A stretch of 64,000 nt of DNA from Paenibacillus pabuli (GCF_039831995.1 NZ_JBDOIO010000003.1:496001-560000), one strand, 5' to 3'; numbered from the stretch's first letter, positions 18,420 through 29,140 are shown. Notes: generated from the letters alone by a model not told the origin. Numbers and translations are program-made.

Positions 18420-19346
18420 ATGAGCAAGTTGCAGTCCCAAGCCGGTTCAGCGGTTAGTCAGAGGAGTACCATCAGAGAATCTTTTGGGGACCGGGTGTTT
18501 ATAGCCATCATCTACCTCATTCTGACGGTTGTCTTGATTGCAGTACTCTATCCACTGATCTATATCGTAAGCTCTTCTCTGAGCAGCCCGGCAGCAGTTA
18601 CATCCGGAAAAGTCTGGCTGTGGCCTGTTGATATGACACTCGACGGCTATAAGTCTGTATTGCGCAACGATCAGGTTATCATGGGTTACGCCAATTCGTT
18701 ATTTTACACCACAATAGGAACAATCATTAGTGTAGCGCTGACCATTATGATTGCTTATCCGCTTTCCAAAAAGACCTTTGTTGGGCGCAGCCCACTCATG
18801 ATGTTTATTACATTCACCATGCTATTTTCCGGCGGATTAATTCCAACTTACCTCGTGGTCAAATCCATGGGACTGATCGATACTCGCTGGGCTCTGCTAA
18901 TTCCAAATGCCATTTGGGTGTGGCAGGTGATTATCGCGCGTACTTTTTTTCAAAATTCCATCCCGGAAGAGCTGTCCGAGGCAGCCGATATTGACGGATG
19001 CAGTGATATCCGTTTCATTTTCAGCGTCATTCTGCCTCTAGCCAAACCCATCGTCGCTGTTTTGTCATTGATGTATGCCGTTGGGCAGTGGAATGCGTAT
19101 TTTGATGCCCTGATTTATTTAAAAACGCAATCGCTCTATCCGCTTCAGTTGATTCTCCGCAGCATTCTGATTCTGAGTAACAGCACGGGGAATATGGATG
19201 TGGGAGAGATGGTGAAGCAGCAGCAAATGGCCGAGTTGATGAAGTTCTCACTTATTGTTATGGCCAGTTTGCCGGTACTCGTCATTTATCCGTTTGTGCA
19301 GCGATATTTCGTTCAGGGCATGTTGATTGGCTCCGTCAAGGGCTAG
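18420..19346 (+). CDS. carbohydrate ABC transporter permease, YtcP/LplC-type
   Basis: A 308-aa permease with six predicted helices and the EAA loop ELSEAADIDGCSDIRFIFSV in the second half. The start at 18420 follows GGAAGGGGGG and is 25 bp after the upstream permease stop. It forms the heterodimeric channel with the LplB-type partner. The C-terminal PFVQRYFVQGMLIGSVKG ending is standard for the family. Confidence 0.92.
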   Translation: MSKLQSQAGSAVSQRSTIRESFGDRVFIAIIYLILTVVLIAVLYPLIYIVSSSLSSPAAVTSGKVWLWPVDMTLDGYKSVLRNDQVIMGYANSLFYTTIGTIISVALTIMIAYPLSKKTFVGRSPLMMFITFTMLFSGGLIPTYLVVKSMGLIDTRWALLIPNAIWVWQVIIARTFFQNSIPEELSEAADIDGCSDIRFIFSVILPLAKPIVAVLSLMYAVGQWNAYFDALIYLKTQSLYPLQLILRSILILSNSTGNMDVGEMVKQQQMAELMKFSLIVMASLPVLVIYPFVQRYFVQGMLIGSVKG

Positions 19347-19380
19347 TTCGCTACATTCATTCGTAAGGGAGAGGGTCTAT

Positions 19381-21031
19381 TTGAGAAAAACAGGGTCATT
19401 TGTACTTGCTTGTATACTGCTTCTGTCTGTGGCACTGGCGGGATGTTCATCCTCCAATCCGGGCAGCGGAGAAGAGGGGAGCGACCCTTCATCCGGGGAC
19501 AACGTAACCATTAATGTGTTTGCCCATCAAAGTTCGGATACCAACCTTCAAACGAACAAGTTTACGAAGAAGATGGAAGAGAAGTTTAACGTGAAGATAA
19601 ACTGGACGACGGTTCCTTTCGACGGCGCGGCTGAAAAAAGACAAATATCATTGGCTTCGGGGGACTACCCGGATCTGTATTTGCTCATTCCATGGGTGGA
19701 CCGTTTTTCTCAAACGGACTTGTTGAAATTTGGTCAGCAAGGAGTCATTGTGCCGCTCAATGATCTAATTGAGCAATACGCACCGAATATCAAAAAGGTA
19801 CTGGACAGCAGTGAATATTATAAAGCAATGAACACTGCACCCGACGGTAATATTTACGGTCTGACGGGCTTGAATGAATGTTTCCACTGCTCATATCCGA
19901 ACAAAATGTGGATGAATACGAAATGGCTAGAGCAGCTGGGCTTATCCGAGCCTACAACGACGGAAGAATTTAAGGAAGTGCTAAAAGCATTCAAAACCAA
20001 GGACCCGAACGGCAACGGTAAAGCGGATGAAGTTCCGCTGAGCGGTTCCATTGAAAATTTCGGCGTGCACATCATTCCCTATTTGATGAACGGGTTTATC
20101 TACGACGATGACAGAACGTATCTCATTGCAAAGGATGGCCGGGTTGATACGGTTGCGAACAAACCGGAGTGGAAGGAAGGACTGGCCTATATCAAGTCGC
20201 TGTATGATGAAGGTTTGATTGACCCCGGTGCGTTCACTCAGAATGTGGGGGCCTTTAAAAAAATCGGAGATAATGCGGATGCGCAGCTACTTGGCGCAGG
20301 TGCAGCCATGCACCCATCTCTTTTTGTTAATACAGCCGAGGGTGCTCCATATGGGAAGGATTATAATCCGATTCCTCCTTTGAAAGGGCCGCATGCCAAT
20401 TATGCGACCTATAACTATCCTATTGACCCTGGAGCATCGTTTGTCCTTACAAACAAAGCAAGTGAAGAGACACAGATTGCAGCCATAAAAATGCTGGATT
20501 ATCTCTACACACAAGAAGGAGCCATGAGTGCATATTTGGGTGAGGAAGGCACCAGCTGGCGGAAGCCGGAGGGAAGGAGACGTGGCCCTTAATGATCAGG
20601 TAGAGCCACTCTACAAAGCCATTCCCCTCCCCACAGGTGAGGAGCCTCGTAATGACAGCTGGGGTGCGCTGAGTCAGTATAATCACCACAGAGCATACCG
20701 CGATGCCGAAGTACAAGGTAAGGACATCTATGCAGGTGACGGTTATGAGCGCCGACTTTATGAGGCAACACTCTTGATGGAAGGCAAAGAACCCGAGGAA
20801 GTTTTTCCGCATTGGGCACTATGGGTGGACCCGGCAAATGCGGACGAAACAAGCATGATGCAGACGAACCTCAAGGATTATATTGACCAGAATGCCCTGC
20901 AATTCATCACAGGAGCAAAGAGTCTGGAAAAGGATTGGGATGATTATGTGAAAGGGCTGGAAGGCCTCAACATCAAGCGTTATCTGGAAATTATGCAGGC
21001 AGCGTATGATTCTTCATCCATTTCCAAGTAG
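19381..21031 (+). pseudogene. extracellular sugar-binding lipoprotein, frameshifted
   Basis: TTG 19381 after GGGAGAGGG begins a lipoprotein signal (lipobox LAGC, Cys near residue 21) and a family 1 solute-binding protein, the receptor for the two permeases just upstream. The first frame runs to a stop at 20592 and ends in unrelated residues after TSWRKPE. The rest of the protein (EGDVALNDQVEPLYK... to SSISK) continues in another frame to 21031. Removing one G from the GGG run near 20573-20575 would restore a single chain of about 549 aa with the expected TSWRKPE-EGDVALN join. Either the gene is broken or the extra G is a sequencing error. Confidence 0.85.
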
Positions 21032-21089
21032 GGAGAATGGGTAGGTATATACCAATCCTGGGCGACAAATCATCTATTATTATCAAACA

Positions 21090-21135
21090 CGGGCCGGTTC
21101 GCATTCTTGCGAATCAGGTCCGTAATCTTTTATTG
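21090..21135 (+). terminator. imperfect hairpin terminator
   Basis: CGGGCCGGTTCGCA and TGCGAATCAGGTCCG form an imperfect long stem around TTCT, followed by the T-rich stretch AATCTTTTATT. It separates the transporter genes from the GH95 gene. Confidence 0.5.
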
Positions 21136-21312
21136 CAGGAAGCCAATCTCATTGATGTTTATCGAAGAAAATCTCCCAATACATGATCTTCTCGATTCTC
21201 ATATCATGAAAGAGTATGGATCTGCATGAATACGTTATTTTTATTCTTTGTTGGGATGTTATTATGTGATTAATCTCTTATCATTCATTGAAATTCATAG
21301 TGGAGGTTCAGA

Positions 21313-23592
21313 ATGAAAGAATCTAATCGGAACAATCATCGCATGTGGTACAGCAAACCGGCAGAGATATGGAACGAGGCCTTGCCAATCGGGAACGGTC
21401 GGCTTGGGGCAATGATATTTGGAGGCGTAGCGGAGGAGCGTTTGAAGTTAAATGAAGACTCGATGTGGTATGGGGGCCCTCGGGATCGGAATAACGATGA
21501 TGCACTGCCCAATCTGCCCCATATCCGCAAGTTAATCATGGAAGGGAAACTTCGGGAGGCTGAAGAGTTGGCCAGCATGACGATGGCCGGGCTTCCTGAA
21601 GCCCAGAGACATTATGTGCCACTTGGTGAGCTGCAGTTATCATTCGGCAATCATGATGGTCCTGTTGAAGATTATGTACGTGAGCTGGATTTGAACCGGG
21701 GCATCTCCCGGGTTAGCTATCAGGTTAATGGTATCCGTTATACTCGTGAGCTGTTTGCCAGCCATCCGGATCAAGCCATTATCATCCGAATCTCAACAGA
21801 CAAGAAGAATGCCTTGTCTATGAAAGCCCGTTTTAATCGACAGAATTGGAGATACCTGGAGAAAACCAAGAAGTGGGAGCAAAGCGGACTCATTATGCTT
21901 GGTGATTGCGGTGGTACAGACGGCAGCTCCTTCGCAGCTGTGTTGAAAGCGATACCAGATGGAGGTGCCTGTCAGCTCCTTGGCGAGTATTTGCTGGTGA
22001 AGGAGGCGAGCTCGGTCACACTGCTGCTTGCTGCGGAAACGACTTTCCGCCAGGAAGATCCGGAATTATACTCTAAACTTCGTATAGACGAGCTCAGTCG
22101 GATTCCTTATGAAACACTGCATGTACGGCATACATCGGATTATCATGAACTGTACAGCAGGGTTTCATTGAACCTGTCCAAACGTTCTGATCGTCATGAT
22201 GGTCCGACGGATGAGAGATTAAAACAGTTCCAAAGGGGAGAAGAAGATCCCGAATTGATCGAAACCTATTTTCAGTTTGGTCGTTATCTGCTGATTTCCT
22301 CAAGCCGGCCAGGTTCCTTGCCTGCTAATCTTCAAGGCATATGGAATGACAGTTTCACTCCGCCTTGGGACAGCAAATTTACGATCAACATTAATGCCCA
22401 AATGAACTACTGGCTCGCCGAAAACTGCAATCTAGCCGAGTGCCATGAGCCATTGTTCGATCTGATTGAGCGAATGCGGGAGCCTGGCCGAATTACGGCA
22501 CGAAAGATGTATGACTGCGGCGGGTTTACCGCACATCATAATACGGATATTTGGGCAGACACAGCCCCTCAGGATACCTACCTGCCCGCTTCCTTCTGGC
22601 CGCTGGGTGCTGCTTGGTTATGCCTGCACTTATGGGAGCATTATCGATATAGTCAGAATCTCATTTTTCTGGAAGAAGCATACGAAACGATGAAGGAATC
22701 TGCGCAGTTTCTCCTTGATTATCTAATTGAGGATGCAGATGGCCGTCTGATTACCTGTCCATCCGTCTCTCCAGAGAATAGCTACAAGCTGCCAAATGGT
22801 GAGGTAGGGGTTCTATGTGCAGGCGCTTCGATGGATTTTCAGATCATTGAAGCTCTATTCACTGCATGCATTCAAAGTGCAGAGTTGATCGGAAGGGACC
22901 ATACCTTTAGGGAAGAACTTGCTGCTGTTCTGACGCGAATTCCGAAGACTCAAATCGGCAAACACGGCCAAATCCAGGAATGGATGGAGGATTACGAAGA
23001 AGTGGAACCGGGGCACCGGCACATCTCGCATCTATTTGGTTTGTACCCTGGAGAAAGCTTCACTCCAGAACACACGCCGGAACTCGCAAAGGCTGCACGT
23101 ACAACGCTCGAACGTAGATTGGACAATGGGGGTGGACACACCGGATGGAGCCGGGCCTGGATCATTCACTTCTGGGCAAGACTACAGGATGGGCAGAAGG
23201 CTTATGAAAATGTAAGAGCTCTCCTGGAGCACTCCACGTTGCCCAATCTTTTTGACAATCATCCTCCGTTTCAGATTGACGGCAACTTCGGGGGATCATC
23301 TGGAATTGCTGAGATGTTAATGCAAAGCCACACCGATGTGATACGGCTTCTACCTGCCTTACCAGACAATTGGTGTGACGGGAGTGTGGAGGGGCTCAGG
23401 GCCCGTGGCGGATATACCATTGGATTTTCCTGGGCGAAATCAGAAATTACTGAAGTCACCGTAAAAAGTTCAATTGCTGGACTTTGTCAGTTGGAAGGTC
23501 CTGGCCTTAAGCCGATTTCTTTCAACGCAGAAGCTGGCGGAACGTATACGTTTACACCGACATCGTCTGAAATGTTGTCACAAACCCAATGA
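21313..23592 (+). CDS. GH95 glycosidase (alpha-L-fucosidase / alpha-L-galactosidase family)
   Basis: A 759-aa protein without signal peptide. The N-terminal beta-domain starts WYSKPAEIWNEALPIGNGRLGAMI, the hallmark of GH95, and is followed by an (alpha/alpha)6 barrel. Likely catalytic elements are the Asn pair in ININAQMNYW, the acid Glu in CPSVSPENSY and the Asp in IDGNFGGSSGIAEML. Family members hydrolyse alpha-1,2-L-fucosides or alpha-L-galactosides, for example from xyloglucan side chains. Being cytoplasmic and downstream of an oligosaccharide importer, it probably trims the imported ligand (inference). ATG 21313 follows GTGGAGG. Confidence 0.9.
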   Translation: MKESNRNNHRMWYSKPAEIWNEALPIGNGRLGAMIFGGVAEERLKLNEDSMWYGGPRDRNNDDALPNLPHIRKLIMEGKLREAEELASMTMAGLPEAQRHYVPLGELQLSFGNHDGPVEDYVRELDLNRGISRVSYQVNGIRYTRELFASHPDQAIIIRISTDKKNALSMKARFNRQNWRYLEKTKKWEQSGLIMLGDCGGTDGSSFAAVLKAIPDGGACQLLGEYLLVKEASSVTLLLAAETTFRQEDPELYSKLRIDELSRIPYETLHVRHTSDYHELYSRVSLNLSKRSDRHDGPTDERLKQFQRGEEDPELIETYFQFGRYLLISSSRPGSLPANLQGIWNDSFTPPWDSKFTININAQMNYWLAENCNLAECHEPLFDLIERMREPGRITARKMYDCGGFTAHHNTDIWADTAPQDTYLPASFWPLGAAWLCLHLWEHYRYSQNLIFLEEAYETMKESAQFLLDYLIEDADGRLITCPSVSPENSYKLPNGEVGVLCAGASMDFQIIEALFTACIQSAELIGRDHTFREELAAVLTRIPKTQIGKHGQIQEWMEDYEEVEPGHRHISHLFGLYPGESFTPEHTPELAKAARTTLERRLDNGGGHTGWSRAWIIHFWARLQDGQKAYENVRALLEHSTLPNLFDNHPPFQIDGNFGGSSGIAEMLMQSHTDVIRLLPALPDNWCDGSVEGLRARGGYTIGFSWAKSEITEVTVKSSIAGLCQLEGPGLKPISFNAEAGGTYTFTPTSSEMLSQTQ

Positions 23593-23726
23593 TCGGATTA
23601 ATAAATCGATCTGCTTCGGTAGAAGCAGAATATCCAGCTCATTGTGCTACGGATGAACGGTAAGCGTGATCTGTAGAAAGAGCCAGAATGTGTTACTGAG
23701 AAATTTAATCTAATGTGACAGCAAAA

Positions 23727-23777
23727 CAAAAAAACGAGGCAGTCCACAGCGATGGTATTCGCGGGGCTGCCTCTTTT
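23727..23777. terminator. bidirectional terminator between convergent genes
   Basis: Stem GAGGCAG / CTGCCTC (23736-23742, 23767-23773) is flanked by an A run on the left and TTTT on the right, so it can terminate both the GH95 transcript and the opposite YpeB-like gene. Confidence 0.75.
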
Positions 23778-23780
23778 GGC

Positions 23781-25106
23781 TTACAGTTTGTAGTCAATGC
23801 CTTCGCCAGCGCCTGTGCGGGCGTTAATGTATACGTGAGTAACGCCTTCGATCCCGGTGACGGGAAATGCATAGACGAGTTTGTCGTTGTGGAGCTTCAG
23901 TTTTGGCTTACCCGAGACGTTTACGTATGGGCCAAGCTTCGCAGAGGCTTGCTCCGCTGTCAGCTTCGGGTGAAGGGGGAAGTTTTTATTATAATGGGAA
24001 AAATAATTAGACGCATCAAAGCTTATCAACGCACCTGTACGACGATCAAATCGCCATACGACTTTCATCTGCGGAATGGAGATTTGCTCCCGGACTGGAA
24101 TATAGACGAGATAAATGGAAGTTTCTTTTATCTCTTTTGCTGTTAATGTCAGACGTTCGTCAGACCAGCGAGTCATCCAGGCGTCCGCAACTTCGATAAA
24201 CTGCTTTAAGTCCATATTTTGCTCTACAGCAGCATCTTTGGAGATCGAGCCCTTGCGTCTCACTTGGAGCACGTGTCCGCTTTTACTTAGCTTGACGGTA
24301 TAGGAACTGGTTGATTTTCCATCAGTGTCCGATAACCGGAAATCCATGAATTCTCCGAACTCGGAGCTGCTCCCGCCAGAGGCCATGTGGACGATTTGCT
24401 TACCTGCCCCTTTATTCCAAGCCTCCCCCATGAAAATTTTCGCTTTGGCCGCAAGCTCCGTAGCCGTATACGTGGTTTCACCGGCGAAAACGGTTCCTGG
24501 CTTCAGAGGTATGTAAGGATTCTGGTTGTACCGGAATTCATTATAGGCTTTATTGCCGGACGTGAAGACCGGGTCGAGCTCAGACAAGGCCTCTTCCATT
24601 TCGGTCGAAATCTGTTGTATATCTGAATAAGAGGAATCAAAAGCTTTCTTTCTCATCTGCTCGAGATACGGTAGAGCGGTCCTCGCGAACGTTCTCAAGC
24701 GCTGAATTTGTTCTAATTGATCCGGGGTGAGCGACATTCCCTTCTCACTGGCGGGATAGGCCAAGTAGTGGCTGCCTTCCGTGATGAACCACTCATACGA
24801 GGACGAAGATTGAAAGTTCATGGTAAGGGATCCGATCCTTATATATTCCGAGATAATATTGGCATGTTCAATCGCAGATTGAAGTGCTGCTTGCCGATCT
24901 GCAATTGTAGATGCCGCAAGAGATTCCGCAAGCGCATAATCAAAATCGCGCAGGTAGATTGATTGTATATTCGCCCAGTATTGCGTACTGCGCTGTTGCT
25001 GCTGCTCCCATTGTCGATTATTCTGATGCTCCGTGTAACTGAAATATGCCCCTGCTAATGTCGTCACGCAAAGCAGACCAATGATGGATTTGGTGCGAAC
25101 GTTCAT
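23781..25106 (-). CDS. YpeB-like germination protein (orphan)
   Basis: This 441-aa protein has a single N-terminal membrane anchor (about 7-25), a long helical region and C-terminal PepSY-type repeats. Its end (HVYINARTGAGEGIDYKL) and the segment VYIPVREQISIPQMKVVW parallel B. subtilis YpeB (450 aa), which stabilises the spore cortex-lytic enzyme SleB. In Bacillus ypeB follows sleB; here there is no sleB beside it, so this is likely a paralogue. AGGAG lies about 12 nt before the ATG. It supports an endospore-forming host. Confidence 0.72.
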   Translation of the reverse strand: MNVRTKSIIGLLCVTTLAGAYFSYTEHQNNRQWEQQQQRSTQYWANIQSIYLRDFDYALAESLAASTIADRQAALQSAIEHANIISEYIRIGSLTMNFQSSSSYEWFITEGSHYLAYPASEKGMSLTPDQLEQIQRLRTFARTALPYLEQMRKKAFDSSYSDIQQISTEMEEALSELDPVFTSGNKAYNEFRYNQNPYIPLKPGTVFAGETTYTATELAAKAKIFMGEAWNKGAGKQIVHMASGGSSSEFGEFMDFRLSDTDGKSTSSYTVKLSKSGHVLQVRRKGSISKDAAVEQNMDLKQFIEVADAWMTRWSDERLTLTAKEIKETSIYLVYIPVREQISIPQMKVVWRFDRRTGALISFDASNYFSHYNKNFPLHPKLTAEQASAKLGPYVNVSGKPKLKLHNDKLVYAFPVTGIEGVTHVYINARTGAGEGIDYKL

Positions 25107-25353
25107 GTTTATTAAAACTCCTGTCTATGTCTTCATAAATGCTTATCCACTGTAACAAAGATGTGAGCACTGTTTAATGAGTAAATATTACCAATACAAA
25201 TTGCCTCGCCCGTTGACTAAATCTGTACGCTAATATTGACGAAAAATACATTAGAGGTGTTCAGAATATGTTGAGACTGGTATGCTAACTTAGTTTTAAG
25301 CGCAACTGAACCTGAGGATAAAATCAATAGGAATATAGGGGATAGTAGATAAG

Positions 25354-25812
25354 ATGGAGAGAAGGATAAGAAATTCCGTAAAGGCCTTAATTATTGAAGA
25401 CAGAAAAATGTTGGCAATTAAGATAGACGATGATGGCGATGCTTTTTATATACTGCCTGGTGGAAGCCAAAGTGCGGGGGAGACATTAACGGAAGCCGTA
25501 AAGCGTGAAGTCGCAGAAGAAATCGGAGTAGAGATCATTCCTAATTCATTGGAATTTGTCATTGAAGGCGTATATGGCGAGGCGTTTCACCGTGTGGATT
25601 TTGTGTTTTTATGTGAATATAAAGGATTAACGGACCATTTACTTTTCCAAGATGACGAACATCAAGTCCGTTATGAATGGCTTGATATCGATAACCTGAT
25701 CAGACAACCATTGTATCCTTCCAAATTGCGAAAGCAAATTCAGCAGTTATTCAATGGAGAAAAAACCGAGATGTACTTAGGAAATGAGGAACCAGGTAAT
25801 CCTAGTATGTAA
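25354..25812 (+). CDS. Nudix hydrolase
   Basis: A 152-aa protein with a complete Nudix box near residues 36-58: GGSQSAGE, seven residues, then REVAEEIGV, matching Gx5Ex7REUXEEXGU. The box binds divalent metal and cleaves nucleoside diphosphate derivatives. Substrate cannot be predicted; the protein is compact, as in the MutT/ADP-ribose subfamilies. It stands alone, convergent with the sensor kinase gene. The ribosome site is weak (TAGGGG). Confidence 0.88.
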   Translation: MERRIRNSVKALIIEDRKMLAIKIDDDGDAFYILPGGSQSAGETLTEAVKREVAEEIGVEIIPNSLEFVIEGVYGEAFHRVDFVFLCEYKGLTDHLLFQDDEHQVRYEWLDIDNLIRQPLYPSKLRKQIQQLFNGEKTEMYLGNEEPGNPSM

Positions 25813-25920
25813 ACTGAGATTATCGTATCTAACATGGTTCATTTATAAGAAAAGCATCCAATGGCGCCATTCGGCGAGCGATATCGTAAAAGGCAAGCTT
25901 TTGGCTTGAAATTAATAAAG

Positions 25921-25958
25921 GAAGGAGCAGCATGAAATCATGCTCGCTCCTTCTTTTT
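25921..25958. terminator. bidirectional Rho-independent terminator
   Basis: A long stem GAAGGAGC-AGCATG / CATGCT-C-GCTCCTTC around AAAT is followed by TTTTT on the plus strand and preceded by AATAAA on the other side. It lies between the convergent Nudix and kinase genes. Confidence 0.88.
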
Positions 25959-25963
25959 GTATG

Positions 25964-28900
25964 CTATGGGTTCGGTACGAAGAAGGAAACCGTAGTTCCT
26001 TCACCAGGTTTACTTTGAATCGTTAAGCCTTGTCCATACATTTTTTTGAGCCGTCGATCGGTATTCGTTAATCCCACACCAGAGGTTCCCGCTTTTTTAT
26101 TACTATCTAATAGGGAGGACAGCTTGGTCTCATCCATACCCACTCCGTTATCATGTATGATGAATTGGATGTAATCCGCTTCTTTTGTAGCAGATAGAGT
26201 TAGCTTTCCTCCACTGGTACGGTTCAATATTCCGTGCCGGATGGCATTTTCTACGATAGGTTGAATCGTAAGTGGAGGAAGTTTAGCCTCCAACGGATCA
26301 GGCAGATTCCACTCTATTTCCAATCGCTCTCCAAATCGTTCCTTTTCGATATATAAGTAAGCTCGCAGTAAATCAAGCTCATGGGACAGAGGAACCTGGC
26401 GCTCTAAGTTCCTTGAATTAAAGCTCCCCTTCAAGTAATCACCGAATGCCTCGAGCAGCGTGATCATGCGGTCTGGATCTAACAGACTAAGCGAAGCAAT
26501 GGAATTGATTGTATTAAACAAAAAGTGAGGCTGAATCTGAGCTTGGAGCCATGCAGCTTCCATACGTAATTGCTCGTCAACAGACTGTTTAAAATGGATT
26601 AAAGCGCGAATTCTTGACTGAAGCTCTAACATATCAACCGGTTTTGTTAAATAATCATTAGCACCCGCAAGAAACCCGGTATGAATATCTTCTGGTCTGA
26701 TTCTAGCCGTTAATAGCAGTATAGGGAGCTCGAAAATCGTAAACTTCTTTCGTATCATTTCAGTCAGGGTATATCCGGACATTTCCGGCATCATCACATC
26801 GGTTACGATCAGATCCCACTGTTGTTTATGGTTAATTTGTCTAAGGGCCTCTTCAGCACTATTTACAGCGGTAACCTCATAGTTGTCCAGCTCCAGCAAT
26901 GATTTTATAACCTTCAGATTGATGGCATCGTCATCCACGATAAGAATAGACCCCTTGATATGATCCACCTTGTATCTATTCTCTGAAGAAACAGCTGCTT
27001 CCATCGCTGCATTCATCACGTCGGATCCCAGGTGATTGAAATGAGACTCTAATTCTTCACCGTTCTGTACACCCTTAAGAGCCGGTACGGCGTCTGCCAG
27101 AGGTAAGGAAAATGTGAAGACAGATCCTTGACCAATTTTAGACGTCAGCTCCAGTGTTCCGCCATGAAGTTCTACTAAATTTTTGCTTATGCTGAGTCCC
27201 AGACCTAAGCCGCTGCCTGGAGAAGTTATGCTGGAATCCACTTGTTCATACGGGGAGAATATGCGCTGCTGCAGTTCTTCGTCAATTCCAATACCCGTAT
27301 CTATAATATGAACATAAACAGCTTCATTCAGGATCTCCGCACGAAGAGAAACACAGCCTTCCTTGGTATATTTCAATGCATTGTGAACTAAGTTGAACAT
27401 TATTTGGGTAAGTCGGTTTTCGTCAGCTGCGACGTTAGGTAATGTATCAGGAATCTCGTTCTGCAGCTTCACGTTCTTATCTACCGTCATATAGTTCAGC
27501 ATATGGACTACTCCCTTGGCCACTGCCGGTAGAGAGACACTTGTTGGTTCTAGCGTAACCCGGCTATCCTTCAGTAGGGTAATATCAATCAAGTCATCGA
27601 GCAGACGTGACATGCGTTGTCCAACTTTGGTAATTAGCATCAAATCTTCTTGATCAGATGTATCGAGCTTACTGCCCCTCCGAATGATGATGGATTGAGA
27701 CATATTAATGATTGCATGGAGAGGATTACGAAGCTCGTGCGACGTATTCGCGAGAAATTCATCTTTTTGTTTGTCCACTTTCTTGAGCGCTTCCGCTTGT
27801 TTCTCCGCACGTATTGCTGTTTTGGTGAAACGTACAAACCAAAAGGATGCAAACACAACAAAGGCTACAATCAGGTCGATCGGGTAATAGGGCAGGTCTT
27901 TATCAAACCATGACTTGAACAATCCGCTAAATAACATATTGAACGATACGGCAATACCGGCAAGTAATATTGAAGTGGCTGCTTCTTGACCTGTCCTCAC
28001 AGCCTGTCTTGAAATAATCGGTACTAATAAGATGGCCGTGATCATGAAAATACCCAGAATCTTGGAGGTATAATCCAGCCAACTGATCGGAAAGAGAAGT
28101 GTACTGGATACATATGAGTAAAAGAATATAGAAAAAATAAAAATCAGTTTCTTAAAACTATGTACGCCAAGCAGGTGCTTTGTACATAACACCAGACAAT
28201 AACAAAGGGCGGAGTAACCAACAATTCTCATACGTACTGCCCATTCAAAATTGATCGGGAGCCACTGAAGCATCATTTTGTCATCGTCTATTAACGTAAC
28301 AATCAGGGCAAACAAAATAATTCCGGCAAAATAAAGAAGCTCTTTCTGTCGCTGCCCTACGAAAAGAAGAATAACGATATATAGCATATGAAGCAGCAGA
28401 ATAATACCGACGAGCAACTGCATATTTTCGCTGAAGTGTACTTCATTCAGGACAGCAGATGGAGTACCAAATTTAATGGATTGAATAATGCCACCTTTAT
28501 TATGATAGTGAAAATTACTGACATGAATGACAATATCCATGGTGGACTGCTCCACTGTAAAGTTACCTGTATAGGGTACAACCTTGGAGATCGTTCCAAT
28601 CGGGTTGTCATCAGGATGACCTGATTCGTATAAAAGGCTTCCATTAACATATAAGCGATAAGCAGTCTTGATTTCAGGAATATGAATGCCATAAGACGCA
28701 TTAGATGTAGGCAAAAGTAAGCGAAGCCGATAAGTTCCGAAATTGGATTCTGGACTCGTATCGTTAAAAGTACCGGGAACCTCTGTCAAATTAGCAGAAT
28801 GTGTTGTATCCCTAAAGGATGTGCTTGGATGAATGAAGGTACCCGGGGTAAAGTTCCATTGCCCGTTCAGTGTGATCGTCTGTTGATCAGTAAATTTCCA

Positions 28901-29068
28901 GTGGGACAAATCAAGTTCTCCCTGGGCTGCATGTGGCTGATTAGGAGGGGAGAACTCCGTATACCAGAAAAACCTTACTCCAATTAAAGCTGCTAAGTAA
29001 ATGAGGATGAGCCAAGCCATCCTGTGTCTGGATATTATTTTCTTAATAGGTGTGAATGATGGCAACAT
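25964..29068 (-). CDS. hybrid sensor histidine kinase with two kinase modules flanking a receiver
   Basis: The 1034-aa protein starts at ATG 29068, set by AAAGG. In order: membrane helix (about 20-38), extracellular jelly-roll-like DISM region (about 45-205), multi-helix 7TMR-DISM membrane region (about 215-415), and a HisKA domain with phospho-acceptor H444 in SHELRNPLHAI. Then come a HATPase (N-box N563, G box DTGIGI), a receiver with D759-equivalent Asp757 in TDVMMPEMSG, and a second, LytS/YehU-type kinase with H848 in QIQPHFLFNTINS plus its own HATPase (N941, DNGVGM). Both modules look intact. The partner regulator is encoded just upstream at 29141. Confidence 0.9.
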   Translation of the reverse strand: MLPSFTPIKKIISRHRMAWLILIYLAALIGVRFFWYTEFSPPNQPHAAQGELDLSHWKFTDQQTITLNGQWNFTPGTFIHPSTSFRDTTHSANLTEVPGTFNDTSPESNFGTYRLRLLLPTSNASYGIHIPEIKTAYRLYVNGSLLYESGHPDDNPIGTISKVVPYTGNFTVEQSTMDIVIHVSNFHYHNKGGIIQSIKFGTPSAVLNEVHFSENMQLLVGIILLLHMLYIVILLFVGQRQKELLYFAGIILFALIVTLIDDDKMMLQWLPINFEWAVRMRIVGYSALCYCLVLCTKHLLGVHSFKKLIFIFSIFFYSYVSSTLLFPISWLDYTSKILGIFMITAILLVPIISRQAVRTGQEAATSILLAGIAVSFNMLFSGLFKSWFDKDLPYYPIDLIVAFVVFASFWFVRFTKTAIRAEKQAEALKKVDKQKDEFLANTSHELRNPLHAIINMSQSIIIRRGSKLDTSDQEDLMLITKVGQRMSRLLDDLIDITLLKDSRVTLEPTSVSLPAVAKGVVHMLNYMTVDKNVKLQNEIPDTLPNVAADENRLTQIMFNLVHNALKYTKEGCVSLRAEILNEAVYVHIIDTGIGIDEELQQRIFSPYEQVDSSITSPGSGLGLGLSISKNLVELHGGTLELTSKIGQGSVFTFSLPLADAVPALKGVQNGEELESHFNHLGSDVMNAAMEAAVSSENRYKVDHIKGSILIVDDDAINLKVIKSLLELDNYEVTAVNSAEEALRQINHKQQWDLIVTDVMMPEMSGYTLTEMIRKKFTIFELPILLLTARIRPEDIHTGFLAGANDYLTKPVDMLELQSRIRALIHFKQSVDEQLRMEAAWLQAQIQPHFLFNTINSIASLSLLDPDRMITLLEAFGDYLKGSFNSRNLERQVPLSHELDLLRAYLYIEKERFGERLEIEWNLPDPLEAKLPPLTIQPIVENAIRHGILNRTSGGKLTLSATKEADYIQFIIHDNGVGMDETKLSSLLDSNKKAGTSGVGLTNTDRRLKKMYGQGLTIQSKPGEGTTVSFFVPNP

Positions 29069-29140
29069 GAACAATCCTTTATCATACGTTATAGTGGGCT
29101 TATAAATAAGCTCTTATCTGTTATACATCTAAAATGCGGA

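Noticed and set aside
20560..20600. Programmed frameshift in the sugar-binding lipoprotein
   Set aside because: No slippery heptamer with downstream pseudoknot is evident, and this protein family is not known for recoding; an indel in a G run explains it.
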